Positions 6,525 through 11,359 of a stretch of 11,359 nt of DNA are shown one piece after another. Under the pieces are notes generated by a model. The model was given only the letters and a program-made list of their open reading frames with translations, was not told where the DNA came from and did not search any database. Made by a program: the position numbers and the translations under genes. Position 1 is the first letter of the stretch; each line of letters starts with the position of its first letter. The DNA is taken from contig WJKL01000023.1 of the NCBI GenBank assembly GCA_014729145.1, positions 1 through 11,359 of the forward strand, read 5' to 3'. This DNA comes from Candidatus Woesearchaeota archaeon. GTDB lineage: Archaea; Nanobdellota; Nanobdellia; Woesearchaeales; WJKL01.

Positions 6525-6705
6525 ATAAACCCATAAGGCGCTTTAGAATAAGCATGATTTGAGTGTTTGGTTGTGAGGGAGTGGGTAAAACTCGCGCCCA
6601 GGGTTTATGAGTATGAAAAAAAAGCATAAAAGGCCGTCTCTGTTGTCGCTTTTGCGTCTCTTGTTCCACCCCTTTTATGCCCGGACCTAAGGATAAACCT
6701 TAGAT
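6525..6705 (+). ncRNA. Candidate structured non-coding RNA, family unknown
   Basis: This GC-richer segment in a gene-free gap can form three perfect helices in a row. ATAAACCC (6525-6532) pairs with GGGTTTAT (6601-6608), with GGCGC (6537-6541)/GCGCC (6594-6598) and GAGT (6561-6564)/ACTC (6589-6592) nested inside. GCATAAAAGG (6624-6633) pairs with CCTTTTATGC (6671-6680) over 10 bp. CTAAGG/CCTTAG forms a 5-nt-loop hairpin at 6687-6703. TATA elements lie upstream and a T-rich tract (6721-6738) downstream, supporting plus-strand transcription of roughly 170-200 nt. I see no RNase P RNA, SRP RNA or C/D-box signatures. The minus strand is an alternative, because the 10-bp hairpin is followed there by eight U residues. 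Confidence 0.5.
6635..6665 (+). repeat. Two near-identical pyrimidine-rich motifs in the RNA loop
   Basis: CGTCTCTGTT (6635-6644) and CGTCTCTTGTT (6655-6665) differ by one inserted T. They flank a small CGC-TTTT-GCG hairpin inside the loop closed by the 10-bp helix. Such paired single-stranded motifs could be protein or RNA contact sites; the role is unknown. Confidence 0.4.
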
Positions 6706-6720
6706 ATTGAGTTTATGATG

Positions 6721-6738
6721 TGTTTTCTTTTACATTTT
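6721..6738 (+). terminator. T-rich tract after the candidate RNA
   Basis: The tract TGTTTTCTTTTACATTTT follows the last hairpin by about 17 nt. U-rich tracts without an obligatory hairpin are the usual archaeal termination signal. Confidence 0.35.
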
Positions 6739-6760
6739 GCCTCCGAATATTTGAACCGCC
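6739..6760 (-). pseudogene. Remnant resembling the 3' end of tRNA-Thr
   Basis: On the minus strand this reads GG-CGGTTCAAAT, then ATT and CGGAGGC. It therefore has the T-loop TTCAAAT with the preceding G's and the whole 7-nt 3' acceptor strand of the tRNA-Thr gene at 2123-2208, in the same orientation, with the 3' half of the T-stem lost. No D-arm, anticodon arm or 5' acceptor strand is present. It could be a scar of integration or duplication, or chance plus T-loop consensus. Confidence 0.4.
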
Positions 6761-6805
6761 TTTTTTAACGCATTTTTAATATAAAATATATTGTCAAAAA
6801 CTGCA

Positions 6806-6946
6806 AATAATAAAGTTGGATATAATTAGGCAGGATTTAGTTTGTTTGTCGACTGCGCTCACCTTGACCTTCATCTTAATCAACCTTTTTGCCTGCTTAG
6901 CGCACTACTTTGCAGGACTTTGTTGTTGCAGTTTTTTGTTTTTCTT
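6806..6946 (+). ncRNA. Weak second RNA candidate with possible pseudoknot
   Basis: No convincing protein gene lies between 6761 and 7049. An open plus-strand frame from a TTG at 6816 to 7022 encodes a Cys/Leu/Phe-rich peptide without ribosome-binding site and looks spurious. AGGCAGG (6828-6834) can pair with CCTGCTT (6892-6898), and TGCGCT (6854-6859) with AGCGCA (6899-6904), giving two abutting helices in pseudoknot topology. CCTGC (6892-6896) can alternatively pair with GCAGG (6912-6916). A TATA-like AATATAAA (6778-6785) lies upstream and a T-rich tract (6931-6946) downstream. This is suggestive only. Confidence 0.22.
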
Positions 6947-6989
6947 GACATTGCACCTCTTTTCCTGTTATTATTTATCTGCCAAAAGA

Positions 6990-7041
6990 TTTATATATAC
7001 TTTATGTATTTATAATAAGTAAAACACGTTTATATATACTT
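6990..7041 (+). promoter_or_regulatory. Repeated TATA-like motifs before the AbrB-PhoU gene
   Basis: TTTATATATACTT occurs perfectly at 6990-7002 and 7029-7041, a 13-bp direct repeat at 39-bp spacing, with TTTATAATA (7010-7018) between. The second copy is only 18 bp from the ATG, too close for the usual TATA spacing, so the first copy or the middle element is the likelier TATA box. The second copy could be an operator, for example for autoregulation by the AbrB domain (inference). Confidence 0.45.
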
Positions 7042-7049
7042 AAATCAAG

Positions 7050-7931
7050 ATGGTTCATATAAGAAAACTTGTAAAATCCGGAACATCTTCTCATACAGTC
7101 TCTCTTCCAAAAGACTGGCTTGAAAAAAACAATCTCAGCAAAGGAGATCTGATATATATCAATGAAGAGAATAACCAGTTAAAGATATCTTTAAAGTCAA
7201 AAAAAAACCAAAAACAAAAAAAAGAATTCTCAATTGAGATAGATGCTAATGACATAGGAACAATAAGAAGAAAGACAATTTCAGCATATATAAATAATTA
7301 TAATATATTTACATTCCATGGAAAATCATTGAACAAAAAACTCGAAGAACTAAAAAAAATACTTGACAATTTTCTTGCATTGGAAACAGTGGAGCAGACA
7401 GCCACAAAACTAGTTGTAAAGGACTTCCTAAACCTTGAAGAGTTTTCAATACCCAACACGATAAGAAGGATGGACATGTTAACAAGATCTATAATAACAG
7501 ATGCTAAAAAAGGGAAAAAAGAAACAGATGCATTGCACATAAGAGACTTTGAGATTGATAAATTATTCTTCCTTATGTCCAGGCTTACAAGATCTAACTT
7601 ATCCAGTCCTGGCTCTGATATCACTAATATAGATTCTCTTTCAACATGGTGGCTTGCCAAAAATCTTGAATCTGTAGCAGACTCAGCAAAAAATCTAAGC
7701 CAACACTATAGTAATGAGATAAGCAGGATATACGATGAAGCAGAACAATATTATCTAGAGTGCATAAAATCATATGTTAAAAAAGACAAGGAACTTGCAA
7801 ACAATCTCATAAACAAAAGAATTGATCTTCTTCAAAAAACAGACAAGGTAAAAGGAGAACAAAAATTCCTTCTTAAAAGTTTTATAAAAAATTCCAGAAA
7901 CATCGCCAAGATAGTCTTGGATTCAGATTGA
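7050..7931 (+). CDS. AbrB-PhoU domain regulator (archaeal PhoU-like)
   Basis: The 293-residue protein starts with a SpoVT/AbrB-type DNA-binding domain (about 2-48; KLVKSGTSSHTVSLPKDWL then GDLIYI), followed by a helical PhoU-like region (about 60-290). Within that region RRMDMLTRSIITDA, RDFEIDKLFFLMSR and WWLAKNLESVADSAKNL (200-216) resemble PhoU core helices, the last matching the ARNLERIGDHA signature in diverged form. Archaeal proteins of this architecture are annotated as phosphate uptake regulators. No pst transporter or phosphate gene is in view, so a phosphate role is only by family; the acidic metal-binding positions of classical PhoU look weakened. Its stop codon directly abuts the stop codon of the convergent oapC gene. 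No Shine-Dalgarno site is visible. Confidence 0.87.
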   Translation: MVHIRKLVKSGTSSHTVSLPKDWLEKNNLSKGDLIYINEENNQLKISLKSKKNQKQKKEFSIEIDANDIGTIRRKTISAYINNYNIFTFHGKSLNKKLEELKKILDNFLALETVEQTATKLVVKDFLNLEEFSIPNTIRRMDMLTRSIITDAKKGKKETDALHIRDFEIDKLFFLMSRLTRSNLSSPGSDITNIDSLSTWWLAKNLESVADSAKNLSQHYSNEISRIYDEAEQYYLECIKSYVKKDKELANNLINKRIDLLQKTDKVKGEQKFLLKSFIKNSRNIAKIVLDSD

Positions 7932-8321
7932 CTATTTTTTCTTCTTTCCTTTGAATATATCTTTGAAAGTGGCAGCCAGATCAACCATATATTTTCCTTC
8001 TTCTAACTTAAATATCAGTGGCTCATTCTTAAAAAGATGCACAAGATCAAGCTCATACTTTCCTGGCTTTAGCACCCTTATAGACTCGATATCTAATATA
8101 ACTGGATCTCCTTCCTTTACATCAGTTCCGACAAGCTCAAAAACATCTTTCTCAATCTCTTCCTTTTCCTTTTCAGAAAGCTTTGCTGTCTTTTCTTTGA
8201 CTTCCTTAAGCTTGTTTTTCTTTATATAGAAAAATAATCTTCCGCCGCATTTACATCCTTTTAGAATTTCCTCTGCACCGTCGTCATATATTGTGTTGCA
8301 CCTTACACATTGATGTGGCAT
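7932..8321 (-). CDS. oapC: OapC/ArvC zinc-ribbon protein (DUF2072 family)
   Basis: The 129-residue protein begins with a zinc ribbon (C5xxC8 and C23xC25), continues through a Lys/Glu-rich helical linker (about 36-62), and ends with a beta-rich domain containing ILDIESIRVLKPGKYELDL (75-93) and a Lys tail. The order GTPase, DUF2073, zinc ribbon matches the archaeal oapA-oapB-oapC set first described beside the main origin of Haloferax volcanii. The same set was later named arvA-arvB-arvC for its link to extracellular vesicle formation driven by the GTPase (from memory of the literature). The molecular role of this subunit is not established. A GAGGT Shine-Dalgarno (plus-strand 8328-8332) sits 6 nt before the ATG and overlaps the end of oapB, so translation is coupled. 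It is last in the operon. Confidence 0.88.
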   Translation of the reverse strand: MPHQCVRCNTIYDDGAEEILKGCKCGGRLFFYIKKNKLKEVKEKTAKLSEKEKEEIEKDVFELVGTDVKEGDPVILDIESIRVLKPGKYELDLVHLFKNEPLIFKLEEGKYMVDLAATFKDIFKGKKKK

Positions 8322-8325
8322 TTAT

Positions 8326-8739
8326 CTACCTCTTTTTCTTTTTTCTGCTTCTTGTTTTTCTTTTCTTGGAATTTGATTCTTTTGTCAAAAGTTCTATCTT
8401 TGTGGGATCTTTTTTAATCTCTTTTACTATGGAAGCAGGACCTATTATCGTCATCCCCTGTCTGTCTCCAAGCAGCATCCCGAATATTGCATTCTTGAAT
8501 TTTCTTACTCCAGCAGACTGTGCAGAATGAGGATCGATGACTGCCAATTCTATGCCTTTAAAATCCTTGTTAATCTCTTCCATGGTTGCTTTTATCAGTT
8601 CTGTTTCTTCTTCTTTTTTTAATCTGCCTTGCAATAGGACAATCTTGTTCTCCTTTGCCTCATTAAGCAGTTTTCTTATCCTTCCCAAAGAACTTAGATC
8701 TTCTATTTCACTGTAAGGCATAAAACTTAATGTTACCAT
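8326..8739 (-). CDS. oapB: OapB/ArvB protein (DUF2073 family)
   Basis: The 137-residue protein opens with MVTLSFMPYSEIEDLSSLGR, has the conserved-looking KIVLLQGRLKKEEETELIKATMEEI segment (32-56), a central GIELAVID strand, and FGMLLGDRQGMTIIGPASIVKEI (86-108). It ends in a very basic tail (SKKRKTRSRKKKKR) that may be disordered or contact nucleic acid or acidic lipid. It lies between the GTPase and the zinc-ribbon gene, with 4 bp to oapC and 22 bp from oapA, the typical order of this archaeal cluster. A GGTGA Shine-Dalgarno (plus-strand 8749-8753) is 9 nt before the ATG. The biochemical function is unknown; in Haloferax the cluster has been tied to origin-adjacent genes and vesicle production. 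Confidence 0.88.
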   Translation of the reverse strand: MVTLSFMPYSEIEDLSSLGRIRKLLNEAKENKIVLLQGRLKKEEETELIKATMEEINKDFKGIELAVIDPHSAQSAGVRKFKNAIFGMLLGDRQGMTIIGPASIVKEIKKDPTKIELLTKESNSKKRKTRSRKKKKR

Positions 8740-8761
8740 TTTTTCATTTCACCATCTTTTT

Positions 8762-9397
8762 TTATTTTACAACTTTGAACAAAGCGTCATAAAAATCTTG
8801 TATCTTTTTCCCGTATTTTGCAGATATTCCTACAACATCATATTGAGGAAATGCATCTTGGATCTTCTTGATGTCTGACTTCTTTAGGTCTATCTTATTG
8901 GCAACAAGCAGCACAGGAATGTTCCTTGCAGCTAAGTTTCCAACGATTGTTATATTTACCTGACTGTATGGGTCTTTTGTTGCATCCAGCACAATAGTTA
9001 CTGCATCCATATCATCAAGCCATTTTATAGCATCTACAACACCTTTTGTCGCTTCTTTTGCTCTTTTCTTGGCTTTCTTCGCTTTCATCCCCGTCTTAAC
9101 AAAATCTTCATAGTCAATCTTTGTAGCGATTCCTGGTGTGTCAACAAGGTTGAATGCAAGCTCCTTTTTTCCGTCTTTTGACTTTATATTGACTTGCTCC
9201 TTTATAACAATTTCCCTTGTCTCGTGAGCAACATTAGAAACAGCGCTCATCTCCTCTCCAAGCCAGTCTTTGCAGATAGCATTAGCTAATGTTGATTTGC
9301 CTGCATTAGGAGGCCCGTACAAGCCTAATTTAACCTGCCCTTTTCCTTTGAACAGATTCTTGAAAAATTTATTGATAAAATTTTGGAAAAAACCCAT
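8762..9397 (-). CDS. oapA: OapA/ArvA Era-like small GTPase
   Basis: This 211-residue small GTPase has G1 GPPNAGKST (28-36), a switch I threonine in HETRE (Thr60), G3 DTPG (86-89), G4 NKID (167-170) and G5 SAK (192-194). An Ala/Lys-rich helix (103-120) follows switch II. The first 17 residues (GFFQNFINKFFKNLF) form a clear amphipathic helix with aromatic and Lys faces, plausible for membrane binding. The Haloferax homologue, the vesiculation GTPase of the OapA/ArvA family, drives extracellular vesicle formation, so a membrane-associated role is likely here (inference). It is first in the operon oapA-oapB-oapC. A TATA box (9438-9443) predicts a start near 9414 and a short leader with AGGTG (plus-strand 9405-9409) 7 nt before the ATG. 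Confidence 0.92.
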   Translation of the reverse strand: MGFFQNFINKFFKNLFKGKGQVKLGLYGPPNAGKSTLANAICKDWLGEEMSAVSNVAHETREIVIKEQVNIKSKDGKKELAFNLVDTPGIATKIDYEDFVKTGMKAKKAKKRAKEATKGVVDAIKWLDDMDAVTIVLDATKDPYSQVNITIVGNLAARNIPVLLVANKIDLKKSDIKKIQDAFPQYDVVGISAKYGKKIQDFYDALFKVVK

Positions 9398-9404
9398 CTA
9401 TAAA

Positions 9405-9443
9405 CACCTTTAATTGATTACTTTAAACAATATGCTATTTAAA
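9405..9443 (-). promoter_or_regulatory. Promoter and ribosome-binding site of the oap operon
   Basis: On the minus strand TTTAAA (9438-9443) predicts transcription from about 9414. The leader of about 17 nt carries AGGTG at 9405-9409, 7 nt before the ATG. This is a leadered transcript, unlike most first genes in the window, and it separates the oap operon from the MCM-like gene upstream. Confidence 0.55.
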
Positions 9444-9453
9444 TTTTTTTGTT

Positions 9454-10605
9454 TTATTTTATCTTCAGACTCTCTTTTACTATTATTTTAACCCTTTCTA
9501 TGTCTTTTTCCTCTACTTTGCTTCTTCCTTCCATCCTTGCAAGCCCTTTGCATAACCTCATAAAACCAATGGTCATCCTTGGACTTATCTCCACAAGATA
9601 GTTATTTTCATCCTTTTTAAGATCAGATATGAAATCAACTACTTCTCCCTGCAGAGATTTTGGGAATTCCTTTACTTTTATATTCTTTGTATATTCTATA
9701 TAATCTTTAACAAATTTGATATCATCTTTGCTTGCTTCCTTGACAGTATCTGAAACAATATTCTTGGTTATTTTCTTGAATTTCTTCAAATCTGGTTTTC
9801 TTAAAAAAAATACCAGATGAAACCTTGTCAACAATGCAGAATCAAAAGGAAGCTGTTTTTTTAGTTCCTCTGTTTTTTTTCCTGTAAACTTGTCTCCTTT
9901 TGGATTAGCTGTTGCAAGTATTTTTGCCCTTGCATCAAACTTGTAGTGCATTCCTGCTTTATCATAAGTAACAAAACCTTTTTCCATTGCATTGTAAAGT
10001 CCTGCTCTTGCATCTTCTTTCATCAAATTTAGTTCATCTATGCAGCACACCCCTTTATCAGCTAAAGGCAGCAGCCCTTTCATGACCTCTTTTCCCCTGA
10101 CTGTGACTACAAGTCCTGCCCCCGATGTTCCGCTTCCAAGACCAAAAGATGATATAGGGCTCAAGTTAAAAACGCTTCTAAGGATATCTGTCTTTCCTGT
10201 ACCAGGATCTCCAAGCAGAAGCAGATGCACTGGCTGTGGAGAAAACAACTGTATTGCAGCAGCTTTCTTAATATAACCAAGCCCGGTTATGTTTGGCGCT
10301 ATCAGTTCCTTGATTTTTTCAAAAGCGCTTTCTGAAAAGCTTTTAAACAGTTTTTCCTCAAATGCTTCCTTTATGTCTTTATTTACATCCTCTGCATCAA
10401 CCTCTTCTGTTTTTGAACTTATAAATGGAAATTCTAACTTCCCTGCAATCGATGTCTCTAATTTTTCCAATTCTAAAGAAATCTTTTTTTCTTTTAAAAG
10501 CCGTTTTATTAATTTTATCCTTTTAGTGCTTATAGTTCCTACTAGGCTGCTCAAGGCATCTCTGTCTTCTTTTTTTATTGGTTTAAGCTTAGAAATTATT
10601 CCCAT
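9454..10605 (-). CDS. MCM-like AAA+ ATPase lacking the MCM N-terminal domain
   Basis: The 383-residue protein aligns with the AAA+ motor of the MCM replicative helicase. An APNITGLGYIKKAAAIQLF stretch (103-121) resembles the MCM entry motif. Walker A is GDPGTGKT (132-139), GSGTSGAG (157-164) corresponds to the presensor-1 region, and LADKGVCCIDELNLM (181-195) is a near-perfect MCM Walker B. Sensor 1 is TANP (232-235), the arginine-finger motif is LLTRF (R261), and SPRMTIGFMRL (341-351) is sensor 2. True archaeal MCMs are about 650-700 residues with OB-fold and zinc domains; here only about 100 charged residues precede the motor. It could be a truncated MCM paralogue or a MoxR-like relative. 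The ATG at 10605 is preferred to the TTG at 10617 because a TATA box lies 25 bp upstream. Confidence 0.88.
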   Translation of the reverse strand: MGIISKLKPIKKEDRDALSSLVGTISTKRIKLIKRLLKEKKISLELEKLETSIAGKLEFPFISSKTEEVDAEDVNKDIKEAFEEKLFKSFSESAFEKIKELIAPNITGLGYIKKAAAIQLFSPQPVHLLLLGDPGTGKTDILRSVFNLSPISSFGLGSGTSGAGLVVTVRGKEVMKGLLPLADKGVCCIDELNLMKEDARAGLYNAMEKGFVTYDKAGMHYKFDARAKILATANPKGDKFTGKKTEELKKQLPFDSALLTRFHLVFFLRKPDLKKFKKITKNIVSDTVKEASKDDIKFVKDYIEYTKNIKVKEFPKSLQGEVVDFISDLKKDENNYLVEISPRMTIGFMRLCKGLARMEGRSKVEEKDIERVKIIVKESLKIK

Positions 10606-10624
10606 GACTACTTCCAAATACTAA

Positions 10625-10634
10625 CTTAAATAAA
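10625..10634 (-). promoter_or_regulatory. TATA box of the MCM-like gene
   Basis: On the minus strand TTTATTTAAG is centred about 25 bp upstream of the ATG at 10605, supporting that start and a leaderless message. It is divergent from the promoter of the zinc-ribbon gene 40 bp away. Confidence 0.5.
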
Positions 10635-10670
10635 AAGTTTATGGTCATTTATAAATAAAAATAACAAATA

Positions 10671-10718
10671 TTTATATACTTAAATGAATTTATTACCATA
10701 TAACCTTAAATAGGGGTG
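10671..10718 (+). promoter_or_regulatory. Promoter and ribosome-binding site of the DUF5679-like gene
   Basis: TTTATATACT (10671-10680) predicts a start near 10701. The leader holds a strong Shine-Dalgarno GGGGTG (10713-10718) 6 nt before the ATG at 10725. This is the clearest leadered single gene in the window. Confidence 0.6.
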
Positions 10719-10724
10719 TATAAT

Positions 10725-10883
10725 ATGCCAGAAAAAGAATATAAAGGAAGATGCATGAAATGCAAAAAACAGGTTAAGATAAAGGATCCTAAAACAGTAA
10801 CTATGAAAAATGGTATGAAGGCTGCTAAAGGAACCTGCCCTAAATGCGGTACAAAAGTATTCAGAATTTTAGGAAAAGCCTGA
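10725..10883 (+). CDS. Small zinc-ribbon protein, DUF5679-like
   Basis: This 52-residue gene is short but well supported. The protein has two CxxC knuckles (C10/C13 and C38/C41) around a central MKDP-type strand (IKDPKTVTMKNGMKAAKG) and a FRIL end, the layout I know from the DUF5679 family, which is widespread in archaea and of unknown function. A strong GGGGTG Shine-Dalgarno 6 nt upstream and a good TATA box suggest high expression, as for ribosome- or nucleic-acid-associated zinc ribbons (inference). It is divergent from the MCM-like gene and followed by T-tracts, so it is probably monocistronic. It contains no membrane or signal segment. Confidence 0.85.
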   Translation: MPEKEYKGRCMKCKKQVKIKDPKTVTMKNGMKAAKGTCPKCGTKVFRILGKA

Positions 10884-10884
10884 A

Positions 10885-10906
10885 TTTTTTCTTTTTTTTA
10901 TTTTTT
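10885..10906 (+). terminator. Oligo-T terminator
   Basis: Three T-runs of 6, 8 and 6 bases, separated by single C and A, start two bases after the stop codon of the zinc-ribbon gene. This is a typical archaeal T-tract terminator. Confidence 0.65.
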
Positions 10907-10928
10907 CATCAATTAGTGTATAATAAAA

Positions 10929-10936
10929 TTTAAATA
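10929..10936 (+). promoter_or_regulatory. TATA box of the 73-residue gene
   Basis: TTTAAATA predicts transcription from about 10958, leaving a leader of roughly 12 nt. The leader includes GTGAGATC, which can act as a Shine-Dalgarno site for the ATG at 10971; this makes the upstream in-frame GTG at 10962 part of the ribosome-binding site instead of the start. Confidence 0.45.
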
Positions 10937-10970
10937 ACCAAAACACCAATATAATAACAGCGTGAGATCT

Positions 10971-11192
10971 ATGAATGATTTAAAAGACCAAAAGTATGTA
11001 GATTTAGCTAGGAAATGTGCTACGATAATATCTAAAAACAATGCAGATCTGGAGATAATGGACTCCAGCACATTTGAAACATTAAAAGCCACAATAGATA
11101 AGGCACTTCTAAAGGAAGCAGATATAAATGACCAAGTAACCTATGTACAGAAAGATAATATAGCAAAGATACTTGAAGTTAGGAAGCAGTAA
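10971..11192 (+). CDS. Small protein of unknown function
   Basis: I do not recognise this 73-residue protein. It appears as two or three charged helices with a central segment LEIMDSSTFETLKATIDKALLK and a C-terminal DQVTYVQKDNIAKILEVRKQ, with one cysteine and no motif pattern. The ATG at 10971 is preferred to the GTG at 10962, which overlaps a GTGAGATC ribosome-binding site and would start almost at the predicted transcript end. The next gene on the same strand, a HerA-like ATPase, has its own TATA box that begins 2 bp after this stop codon, so co-expression is possible but not required. A coding gene is supported by promoter, spacing and balanced composition. Confidence 0.7.
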   Translation: MNDLKDQKYVDLARKCATIISKNNADLEIMDSSTFETLKATIDKALLKEADINDQVTYVQKDNIAKILEVRKQ

Positions 11193-11193
11193 A

Positions 11194-11201
11194 TATTTAT
11201 A
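11194..11201 (+). promoter_or_regulatory. TATA box of the HerA-like gene
   Basis: TATTTATA is centred about 27 bp before the ATG at 11225, giving a leaderless start. A T-run at 11212-11218 between them may also end the upstream transcript. Confidence 0.5.
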
Positions 11202-11224
11202 CTAAAAATTCTTTTTTTATCTTC

Positions 11225-11359
11225 ATGACAATAAAAGGCCAGGTAATCTCAGGAGAATTCGGAAAAATACTTATAAGGCAAAAATCCGAAAAAAAACTTG
11301 AGCTCGGAGAGCTTTTGGTTGCTGATTCAGGAAAAAGCCGCATCATACTTCAGGTATTC
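11225..11359 (+). CDS. HerA-like ATPase, N-terminal HAS-barrel (partial)
   Basis: Only the first 45 codons are in the window, ending exactly at the edge. The start MTIKGQVISGEFGKILIRQK, followed by KLELGELLVAD and a hydrophobic strand, fits the HAS-barrel that opens archaeal HerA/FtsK-like hexameric ATPases: a beta strand with Gly turn, then LxxGELLV. HerA works with NurA in DNA end resection in many archaea. The Walker motifs lie outside the window, so this assignment rests on the barrel pattern alone. Confidence 0.55.
   Translation, partial: MTIKGQVISGEFGKILIRQKSEKKLELGELLVADSGKSRIILQVF

Noticed and set aside
6525..6705. RNase P RNA or SRP RNA
   Set aside because: The conserved CR-I/CR-V core of RNase P RNA and the SRP S-domain and Alu motifs are not found on either strand; an AGGTCCGG string on the minus strand is isolated.
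6879..6951. Minus-strand micro-ORF of 23 codons preceded by GAGGTG
   Set aside because: Too short, low-complexity Lys/Asn/Ser composition and no downstream partner; not strong enough to annotate.
6816..7022. Open plus-strand frame of 68 codons rich in Cys, Leu and Phe
   Set aside because: It starts with TTG, has no ribosome-binding site, no recognisable fold, and runs through the promoter elements of the next gene.
6471..7049. Replication origin, because oap genes are nearby
   Set aside because: No origin-recognition-box-like repeats or cdc6/orc1 gene are visible; AT-richness alone is not informative here.
1..11359. CRISPR array, insertion sequence or transposase gene
   Set aside because: No regularly spaced repeats, no terminal inverted repeats with a transposase and no integrase in any frame examined.

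Overview
The window looks like a compact, AT-rich archaeal chromosome segment, most likely from a small-genome DPANN lineage (inference; a Woesearchaeota-like genome would fit). The evidence is an archaeal-type tRNA-Thr with an intron at 37/38, TATA boxes centred 25-28 bp upstream of leaderless ATGs, and archaeal gene families: the oapA/oapB/oapC (arvA/arvB/arvC) GTPase cluster, archaeal YchF, an AbrB-PhoU regulator, an MCM-like AAA+ protein and a HerA-type HAS-barrel start. Most genes are separated by only tens of bases.

Layout. Left edge: the 5' end of a minus-strand tRNA, then truD (+), whose tail overlaps that of a zinc-LID adenylate kinase gene (-). Upstream of adk on the minus strand lie an unknown helical protein and tRNA-Thr(UGU). 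Next come an unknown aromatic-rich protein (-) and a PHP-family metal-dependent phosphoesterase (-). A YchF-family GTPase (+) is divergent from the PHP gene across 54 bp with one palindromic TATA box exactly in the middle. Convergent to ychF is a large PocR-like/GAF/GGDEF diguanylate cyclase (-).

From 6471 to 7049 there is a 579-bp stretch with no convincing protein gene, which is long for this window. It holds one strong candidate structured RNA (about 6525-6705), a second weaker pseudoknot-like candidate (about 6828-6916) and a short remnant resembling the 3' end of the tRNA-Thr gene. An AbrB-PhoU regulator (+) follows and abuts the minus-strand oapA-oapB-oapC operon, which in Haloferax is linked to the replication origin neighbourhood and to extracellular vesicle formation. 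Upstream of that operon is a truncated MCM-like ATPase (-) with intact ATPase motifs but no MCM N-terminal domain. The right end has a 52-residue zinc ribbon (DUF5679-like), a small unknown protein and the first 45 codons of a HerA/HAS-barrel ATPase (all +).

How it fits together. Most of the window is housekeeping (tRNA modification, nucleotide balance, translation GTPases). The unusual parts are the c-di-GMP synthase candidate in an archaeon, the MCM-like ATPase next to the Oap/Arv cluster, and the RNA-like intergenic island. First genes of transcripts appear leaderless, whereas operon-internal genes and oapA carry clear Shine-Dalgarno sites.
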